From assembly GCA_011605835.1 (NCBI GenBank), contig JAAOZJ010000005.1:1-7029 (forward strand): 7,029 bases of DNA, written 5' to 3'. The stretch's first letter is position 1; each line of letters starts with the position of its first letter. The position numbers were made by a program, and so were the translations under genes. Below the pieces are notes generated by a model, which had not been told where the DNA came from, searched no databases, and was given only the letters and a program-made list of their open reading frames with translations. Below, one piece after another: positions 1 through 4,432 of this stretch. The DNA is from Thermoproteota archaeon. Lineage in GTDB: Archaea; Thermoproteota; Methanomethylicia; Nezhaarchaeales; WYZ-LMO8.

Positions 1-528
1 AGGGCGCTATGGGAGGAGGACATAGAAGGCCTAGCCTTCGACGTCATCGTGGCTTCGGGCTTGAGGTCTTCGTACCCTCACGCTAGACCGTCAGCAAAGC
101 GAGTAGAGAGGGGAGATAGTGTCGTAATAGACGTGGGAGTGAGGGTCCAAGGTTATTGTTCGGATATCACGAGAACGTTTATCGTCGGGGGTAATCCAGA
201 GGCGGAAAGAGCCTTGACGTGTGTAATTGACGTACAAAACGCCGTGGCCTTAGACGTAAAGAGTGGGGTTAGGGCCTCTGACCTCAACGCGAAGGCCAGA
301 AAGCTCTTGGAAGATGAGGGGCTACATGAATATTTTCTGCATGGCCTAGGCCACGGCCTAGGCCTTTCAGTTCACGAAAAGCCTATCATATCTTCTTTAA
401 GCGAAGATATATTAGAAGGTGGGAACGTCATAACCTTGGAGCCCGGCGTGTACGTCAAAGGAAGATTTGGGGTGAGGCACGAAGACGTGTTCTTGGTTGG
501 GGAGAACAGTTGCGTGAAGTTGTCGTGA
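1..528 (+). CDS. M24 metallopeptidase (Xaa-Pro aminopeptidase/prolidase family), 5'-truncated
   Basis: Cytosolic dinuclear-metal peptidase that, by family, removes an N-terminal residue before proline or splits X-Pro dipeptides. The reading frame is open from base 1 with no stop, so the gene begins outside the window; 175 C-terminal residues of a usual ~350-360 are present, i.e. the pita-bread catalytic domain without most of the N-terminal domain. All five metal ligands are visible (numbered from base 1): Asp44 in VVIDVG, Asp55 in YCSDITRTF, His118 in HGLGHGLGL, Glu147 in TLEPGVY and Glu161 in VRHEDVFLV. The accessory histidines His27 (YPHA) and His125 (VHE) are also kept, so the enzyme should be active. 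The internal ATG-like start at base 49 is a GGC-TTG context inside the conserved IVASG stretch and is not the true start. serS follows after 13 bases, suggesting co-transcription. Whether it is an aminopeptidase or a dipeptidase cannot be told from this half. Confidence 0.93.
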   Translation, partial: RALWEEDIEGLAFDVIVASGLRSSYPHARPSAKRVERGDSVVIDVGVRVQGYCSDITRTFIVGGNPEAERALTCVIDVQNAVALDVKSGVRASDLNAKARKLLEDEGLHEYFLHGLGHGLGLSVHEKPIISSLSEDILEGGNVITLEPGVYVKGRFGVRHEDVFLVGENSCVKLS

Positions 529-534
529 AGGTGA
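529..534 (+). promoter_or_regulatory. Shine-Dalgarno site of the seryl-tRNA synthetase gene
   Basis: AGGTGA directly after the TGA stop of the peptidase gene and 7 bases before the ATG at 542. It is complementary to the 3' end of archaeal 16S rRNA and fixes the serS start. A strong site in a 13-base gap fits translation from a shared mRNA. Confidence 0.75.
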
Positions 535-541
535 AGAGCGC

Positions 542-2119
542 ATGAGGTTCTACCTAAAGGGCTACCTAGTCTTGAGCAAGCAATTAGATGATGTGGTTAT
601 CAAGAGACTTTCGGAGCTAATAGGCGAAGCTAACAGGACTTTACTCATCAAAGGAGCGCCAAAGGACAAGGAAAGCGAAGCAGCGAGGGTGGTCAAGTGG
701 TCAGTGAACGATGAAAGGGTTTACGTCGAAATCGAGTCCGGTAGGTACGTTAGAGCACACGACGCGTTATTTAGATTGAAGAACTACTTGGGCTCGGTGC
801 TAGGAAGGGAGTTCAGAATAGGCATAAGAGGCCTCGGAGCGTCGGCTTACGAAGTCGAGGTGCCTCGCTTTAAGGGCGACCTCCAAGAGGTCTTGAGGCT
901 CGTGGGTAACAAGGGCTCAGTAGAAAGGGTTGGCGAAGGGCTCTTGATAAGGCTCAGAGAGCTGGGCGAGGAGGACCTCGAAGCGAGGCTTGTCGACAGG
1001 CTCGTGAAGAGAATGCTAGAGAGTGCCGTCGAGGCCCCGACAGAGGAGGCGAAGCTGGTTCCCTTCGGCTTCGTGCTTGAGCAGTCGAGGCCGAAGGACA
1101 TAAGAGTGAATGTCGAGGTCGCTGCAGAAGCTGAGAGGTTAGGATGGATCAAGAGGTTCCCGGCGAAGGGACAATGGATCTTCACGGCCCCCATGGTCGG
1201 ACTCTTAAAGGTCATGAGGGATCTGATAGTAGAGCAAGTCTGCAGGCCTCTGGGCTTCGAGGAGTGGATGTTTCCCAGGCTCATACCAATGAACGTGCTG
1301 GCGAAGCTCTCGAGCTATGTCGAGCACCTTCCGGAGGGCATGTTTTACGTGTGCGTGCCGCCTAGAGACCCCTCCGCTTTCGACGAATACAAAAGGGAGT
1401 ACGCCCTCAAGAGAGTCATACGTAAGGACTTGCTGAAGGAGATATTGGGCGAGCCCGAGTACGTCCTCGACGCGGTTCAGTGCCCGCCCTTCTATCAGTT
1501 CTTCAGCGAGGAAACCGTCAGGCTGGAGGACCTCCCCATAAAGGTCTACGAGTGCATGGGCGGGTGGACGTGGAGGAACGAGGCTGGCGGGGTCGAGGGG
1601 CTTGCTAGGACCAACGAATTCTGGCGAATGGAGATGGTCTACTTGGGCTCTCCAAGCGACGTCGCCAGGATAAGGGACGAGGTCGTGTCGAGGACCGTAG
1701 AGCTAGTCGACAAGGTCTTGGACCTTGAATGGAGGGTGGTCGTGGGGGCTCCCTTCTACTTATCGAGCGAGGAGGCCAGCAAGAGGAGAGTCGACATCTC
1801 CTCGCGTGAGAGGATACCCACATTAGATGTGGAGTGCTACCTGCCTTACAGGGGGGAAAGAGATAAGGCCGAGTGGTTGGAGATAACAGCGGCAAGTATA
1901 CACTACACCCACTACGTCTTAGCCTTTAAGATAAAGGAGGTCAAGAATCGAGAAATATGGACCGGTTGCGTGGGCCATGGGCTGACTAGGTGGGCCACGG
2001 CCTTCTTAGCTCAGCATGGCTTCAACCCTGACGATTGGCCAAGTCGAGTTAGGGAGCTTTATGAGAAGAATGGTCCTTATAAGATCGCCAAGACGTTAGA
2101 GTGGCCTTCAAGCAAATAA
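542..2119 (+). CDS. serS: Seryl-tRNA synthetase, type 2 (methanogen-type, zinc-dependent)
   Basis: Class II aminoacyl-tRNA synthetase that charges tRNA-Ser (and tRNA-Sec where present) with serine in the cytoplasm. The 525 residues fit the archaeal type-2 family (Methanococcus jannaschii/Methanosarcina barkeri form, ~500-520). The first ~165 residues match its peculiar tRNA-binding domain (opening MRFYLKGYLVLSK, then SGRYVRAHDALFRLK) in place of the long coiled-coil arm of ordinary SerRS. The catalytic core shows the active-site zinc triad known from the M. barkeri enzyme: Cys314 (VQCPPFYQF), Glu364 (NEFWRMEM) and Cys476 (TGCVGHGLTRW). Motif 2 has Arg345 and Glu347 (WRNE), and motif 3 has Arg483 (GLTRW). 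The start is set by a Shine-Dalgarno site and by agreement of the N-terminus with the family. It follows the peptidase gene closely and probably shares its promoter. No frameshift or missing key residue is seen. ThrRS or ProRS are less likely because of the N-terminal domain and the Cys-Glu-Cys pattern. Confidence 0.93.
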   Translation: MRFYLKGYLVLSKQLDDVVIKRLSELIGEANRTLLIKGAPKDKESEAARVVKWSVNDERVYVEIESGRYVRAHDALFRLKNYLGSVLGREFRIGIRGLGASAYEVEVPRFKGDLQEVLRLVGNKGSVERVGEGLLIRLRELGEEDLEARLVDRLVKRMLESAVEAPTEEAKLVPFGFVLEQSRPKDIRVNVEVAAEAERLGWIKRFPAKGQWIFTAPMVGLLKVMRDLIVEQVCRPLGFEEWMFPRLIPMNVLAKLSSYVEHLPEGMFYVCVPPRDPSAFDEYKREYALKRVIRKDLLKEILGEPEYVLDAVQCPPFYQFFSEETVRLEDLPIKVYECMGGWTWRNEAGGVEGLARTNEFWRMEMVYLGSPSDVARIRDEVVSRTVELVDKVLDLEWRVVVGAPFYLSSEEASKRRVDISSRERIPTLDVECYLPYRGERDKAEWLEITAASIHYTHYVLAFKIKEVKNREIWTGCVGHGLTRWATAFLAQHGFNPDDWPSRVRELYEKNGPYKIAKTLEWPSSK

Positions 2120-2370
2120 CCACATCGTGCTCGTTGAGAGGCCTTGTGCCGTACTTTCAAGACGACCGACGCAAATTATTTGGAGTTGAGGGCGTCAGTC
2201 CGCCCATCACATGTCATCGCTTTGTTGCTCTTAGACCGTCATCTCTTCATCCGCCGTGAACTACTCGACCGGAGGGCTATATAGACTTTTAGCGATCGCG
2301 GGCGCTGTCAATAACATTAAATTCCGAGTATCGTCAAGAGTATTACAGATATGGTTCGTGGTGTTGAAGG
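2120..2370. other. Intergenic gap between serS and the phosphoesterase gene
   Basis: 251 bases with stops in all frames and no convincing small gene. I looked for a tRNA cloverleaf (GGTTCRANNC-like T-arm) and for a strong T-run terminator after serS and found neither. It does hold AT-rich, TATA-like stretches in a mainly GC-rich background (around 2173-2181, 2276-2290 and 2315-2323), and an 8-base palindrome GCGATCGC at 2292-2299. The last part is therefore the likely promoter region of the next gene. Confidence 0.6.
2276..2290 (+). promoter_or_regulatory. Candidate archaeal TATA box for the phosphoesterase gene
   Basis: The stretch GCTATATAGACTTTT is the best TATA-like match in the gap. Transcription would start about 25 bases downstream, near 2305-2310, leaving a leader of roughly 60-80 bases. 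A second, weaker box (CATTAAATT, 2315-2323) would give a shorter leader of about 25-45 bases. The palindrome GCGATCGC at 2292-2299 lies between the first box and its expected start site, where an archaeal repressor often binds; that role is inference. Confidence 0.4.
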
Positions 2371-3141
2371 TTGGCAAGCGAGGTGACCGTGGGGGCGATA
2401 GCCGACGTTCACTCACCTAAGTACTTGGAGGACTTCAAGAGAGTGTTGAACAATAGCCCCGACGTGGACCTTATGCTCCTCGCTGGAGATATGGTATACA
2501 AAGGCCGAGTTGAGGAGTACGAGAACGTCTTAAACGCCATCAGAAGTAGGTATGATGGCTGCAGGGTAGTGGCCTGCTTCGGCAACGAGGAGTACGACGA
2601 CAGAATTGAGCAGATAACGAAAAGCTACGATAGTGTCACGTGGCTAAACGATGAACACACGACGATAAACGTCAAGGGACTTGAGCTAGGCATTTTCGGA
2701 ACGAGGGGTTGCCTTGACAGACCAACAGCGTGGCAGAGGAAGAACATACCAAACATAGATCAGGTGTACGAACAAAGGCTCAAGAAGATAGATGAAGTGC
2801 TCGCATCTCCGGATTTCAAGAGAGCAAACTATGTGATCCTGCTCTCACATTACTCCACTACGTTTAAGACGCTTGCTGGAGAGCCCCGATGGGCTTGGCC
2901 TGAGATGGGGTCAAGCAGGCTTGAGGAAGTAGTGGGAAGACGTGGCCCGCACTTAGTCATTCACGGGCACGCTCACAATAGCAAAATCCACGTAGTCACG
3001 ATCAATAGGACGCAGGTGTACAATGTTTCGTTTCCCGCCACTCGAAAACTGACGATCATCAAGTTACGGAGAGTTGGAGGGGCAGGCGAAGGCATGAGGG
3101 GGCAGGCGAAGTTAACGTCGTTTATGACGAGCAGGACTTGA
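2371..3141 (+). CDS. Calcineurin-like metallophosphoesterase (COG2129/Icc-related)
   Basis: Predicted dinuclear-metal phosphoesterase of unknown substrate; the family hydrolyses phosphomonoesters or cyclic nucleotides. The 256 residues hold the metal motifs in order: Asp12 and His14 (IADVHS), Asp40 (LAGDMVYKG), Asn72 (FGNEEYDD), His160 (LLSHYS) and His198/200/202 (IHGHAH). The third motif reads GNEE rather than the classic GNHE, so the catalytic histidine is replaced by glutamate, as in some archaeal COG2129-type proteins. The start is uncertain: an in-frame TGA at 2365-2367 limits it to TTG 2371, GTG 2383 or GTG 2389. None has an ideally spaced Shine-Dalgarno, and AAGG abuts the TTG; GTG 2383 would still keep all motifs. 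The domain normally ends near the NVSFPATRKLTIIKLRR strand, so the last ~20 residues (rich in Gly, Ala, Ser, Thr) are an extra tail coded partly by a direct repeat. It stands alone on the strand, with gaps on both sides. Confidence 0.87.
   Translation: MASEVTVGAIADVHSPKYLEDFKRVLNNSPDVDLMLLAGDMVYKGRVEEYENVLNAIRSRYDGCRVVACFGNEEYDDRIEQITKSYDSVTWLNDEHTTINVKGLELGIFGTRGCLDRPTAWQRKNIPNIDQVYEQRLKKIDEVLASPDFKRANYVILLSHYSTTFKTLAGEPRWAWPEMGSSRLEEVVGRRGPHLVIHGHAHNSKIHVVTINRTQVYNVSFPATRKLTIIKLRRVGGAGEGMRGQAKLTSFMTSRT
3079..3111 (+). repeat. Short direct repeat in the 3' end of the phosphoesterase gene
   Basis: The 13-mer GGGGCAGGCGAAG occurs at 3079-3091 and again at 3099-3111, 20 bases apart. Because 20 is not a multiple of three, the two copies are read in different frames (GGAGEG versus RGQAK). 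This points to a small duplication or slippage event that altered the C-terminal tail past the conserved domain. Confidence 0.7.
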
Positions 3142-3196
3142 GATCATCTGGTATTTTAGTAACGGATACGTAGGGGAGTACATCTTCAAACGACAA

Positions 3197-3218
3197 CCTT
3201 ATTTGATGCCAGATATAG
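3197..3218 (+). promoter_or_regulatory. Candidate TATA region of the HdrD-like gene
   Basis: Two AT-rich elements precede the ATG at 3238: CCTTATTTGAT (3197-3207) and AGATATAG (3211-3218). Their distances to the start codon (about 36 and 23 bases from box centre) would put the transcription start within about ten bases of, or at, the ATG. No Shine-Dalgarno is present in the bases before the ATG, which agrees with a leaderless or very short-leader message. Which of the two boxes is used cannot be decided by eye. Confidence 0.45.
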
Positions 3219-3237
3219 TAGTGTAACTCGGTTCTAC

Positions 3238-4323
3238 ATGTCTTCTTTAACCTTGGTTCTTGACAAATGCGTTTCATGCAACATCTGTGTCGAAGAGTGC
3301 GTTTTCCTCTATAACTTGGGTAAGAATCCTCGAGAAATAGCGGAAGGCCTTTTGAAGGGGGATGAAAGGGTTCGAGGATGTCAATTTCTATGTTTTCTGT
3401 GCGGGCTATGCAGAGCTGTGTGTCCAAACCAAGTCGAGGTAGTCGAAATGATGCTCGACAGTCGACATAGCTTAGCTGAGTCACTCGTGCAACAAAACAC
3501 GTGCTATAGGATCTACTTTCCTGACGAACCGGTATTCTTTGTCGATGCGCTCAAGGAGCGGATGAACATAAACTTCAGTGGTTACGTTCCGAGAACTTTT
3601 AGGTACGCCTTTCTCCCAGGCTGCTCAATGAGCTGCTTCTCGCCCAAAGCAGTCACGAAGTTATATGAGCTCTTAGCTGAGGAGCTGGGGGATGTCGGGG
3701 TTCTCGACGTATGCTGCGGCAAACCCCTTTACGATTCGGGCTTGGAGTCGAGGGCGAGGAAGTGGCTTGATAATAGGCTGGTGGTAGAGCTTAAGAAACG
3801 CGGCTGCAAAACAATAATCACAGCTTGCCCCAATTGCTTCTATTACCTTAAATCCAAGCTTCCGAGTTTTTACGAAGTAACAACGCCATACGAGGTCTTA
3901 AAGGATTATTTTGAGCGTAAGCCTGAAGGCATGACGTTAACGATCCATGATAGTTGCCCAGATCGCTTTGAAGGAGTCTTCGCTGAACAAGTGAGGAAGA
4001 CCCTTTCTGAGTGCAGGATAATCGAGATGGCACACTCCAAGAGGAAAACGCTATGTTGTGGCGCTGGCGGCTTAGTTTCATGTAGCGATATGGCTCTTCC
4101 GTTAACCCTTGTTGAGAGGAGGCTGAGCGAATTTGCAGGTACAGGAGCTTCACTGATGGTTGTTTATTGTTACACATGCGCCAGTACGTTCTGGAGCCTT
4201 CAACAAAGCGTCGAGGTCAAGCACCTCTTGAACCTGCTTCTAAACGTGGAAGACAACTCCGAAGTAGTAAAGCGAGGAGAAATCGGAAAAATGGTGATGG
4301 AGATTATAGTAGGCGGGAGGTGA
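3238..4323 (+). CDS. HdrD/GlpC-like iron-sulfur protein: two [4Fe-4S] motifs plus two CCG domains
   Basis: Predicted cytoplasmic or membrane-associated electron-transfer subunit of the family that includes heterodisulfide reductase HdrD, GlpC, GlcF and LutA-type proteins. N-terminal ferredoxin-type motifs are Cys11-14-17-21 (CVSCNICVEEC) and Cys52-55-58-62 (CFLCGLCRAVCP). The first CCG domain has Cys129, Cys159-Cys160 and Cys197/Cys200 (CPNC); the second has Cys240 (HDSC), Cys273-Cys274 (CCGAGG) and Cys311/Cys314 (CYTC). The second matches the C-x31-39-CC-x35-36-C-x2-C rule, which in Hdr subunits holds a noncubane [4Fe-4S] cluster; the first has a slightly short spacer of 29. There is no transmembrane segment or flavin domain, so a partner protein is expected, but none adjoins it on this strand. 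The ATG is the only possible start: the upstream frame back to the TAA at 3160 holds no ATG, GTG or TTG. Its base composition looks more AT-rich than the flanking serS and oxidoreductase genes. Length (361) is a little under the ~400 of HdrD/GlpC. The exact donor and acceptor are unknown. Confidence 0.88.
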   Translation: MSSLTLVLDKCVSCNICVEECVFLYNLGKNPREIAEGLLKGDERVRGCQFLCFLCGLCRAVCPNQVEVVEMMLDSRHSLAESLVQQNTCYRIYFPDEPVFFVDALKERMNINFSGYVPRTFRYAFLPGCSMSCFSPKAVTKLYELLAEELGDVGVLDVCCGKPLYDSGLESRARKWLDNRLVVELKKRGCKTIITACPNCFYYLKSKLPSFYEVTTPYEVLKDYFERKPEGMTLTIHDSCPDRFEGVFAEQVRKTLSECRIIEMAHSKRKTLCCGAGGLVSCSDMALPLTLVERRLSEFAGTGASLMVVYCYTCASTFWSLQQSVEVKHLLNLLLNVEDNSEVVKRGEIGKMVMEIIVGGR

Positions 4324-4432
4324 AGCCATACCTATAATCCCAAGGAACTGCGTGAATTTATGAGCCTTGAGGCCGTGCGGTGAAGCTAAGAAGCTCTTGT
4401 CATGGTGCTCTCTAAAAAGATGAAGTGGGGTT
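4324..4432. other. Convergent intergenic gap
   Basis: 109 bases between two genes that run toward each other. No credible gene is seen; the longest ATG frame (4402-4467) would code only 21 residues and overlaps the oxidoreductase 3' end. The left edge carries GGGAGGTGA overlapping the HdrD-like stop codon, a perfect ribosome-binding sequence with no start codon at the right distance behind it. Confidence 0.6.
4413..4419 (-). terminator. Possible T-tract terminator of the oxidoreductase gene
   Basis: Read on the minus strand, a CTTTTTA tract lies about 14 bases past the TGA stop at 4433-4435. Short oligo-T tracts are sufficient for termination by archaeal RNA polymerase. With only five T it is a weak candidate, and no stem precedes it. 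No comparable tract is seen for the plus-strand gene. Confidence 0.3.

Noticed and set aside
388..410. 8-base inverted repeat (ATATCTTC / GAAGATAT, 7-base loop) in the peptidase gene
   Set aside because: It is short, AT-rich and inside conserved coding sequence, with no T-run after it; not a terminator.
847..1284. 145-codon minus-strand frame within serS
   Set aside because: Antisense to the conserved synthetase; the Ser/Thr/Leu-rich translation is typical of a shadow frame.
2120..2370. Possible tRNA or small RNA gene after serS
   Set aside because: No cloverleaf, T-arm consensus or CCA-end pattern could be found by eye; only promoter-like AT-rich elements stand out.
3122..3484. 120-codon minus-strand frame across the promoter and start of the HdrD-like gene
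   Set aside because: It overlaps the cluster-binding region of a well-supported gene, and its translation shows no domain.
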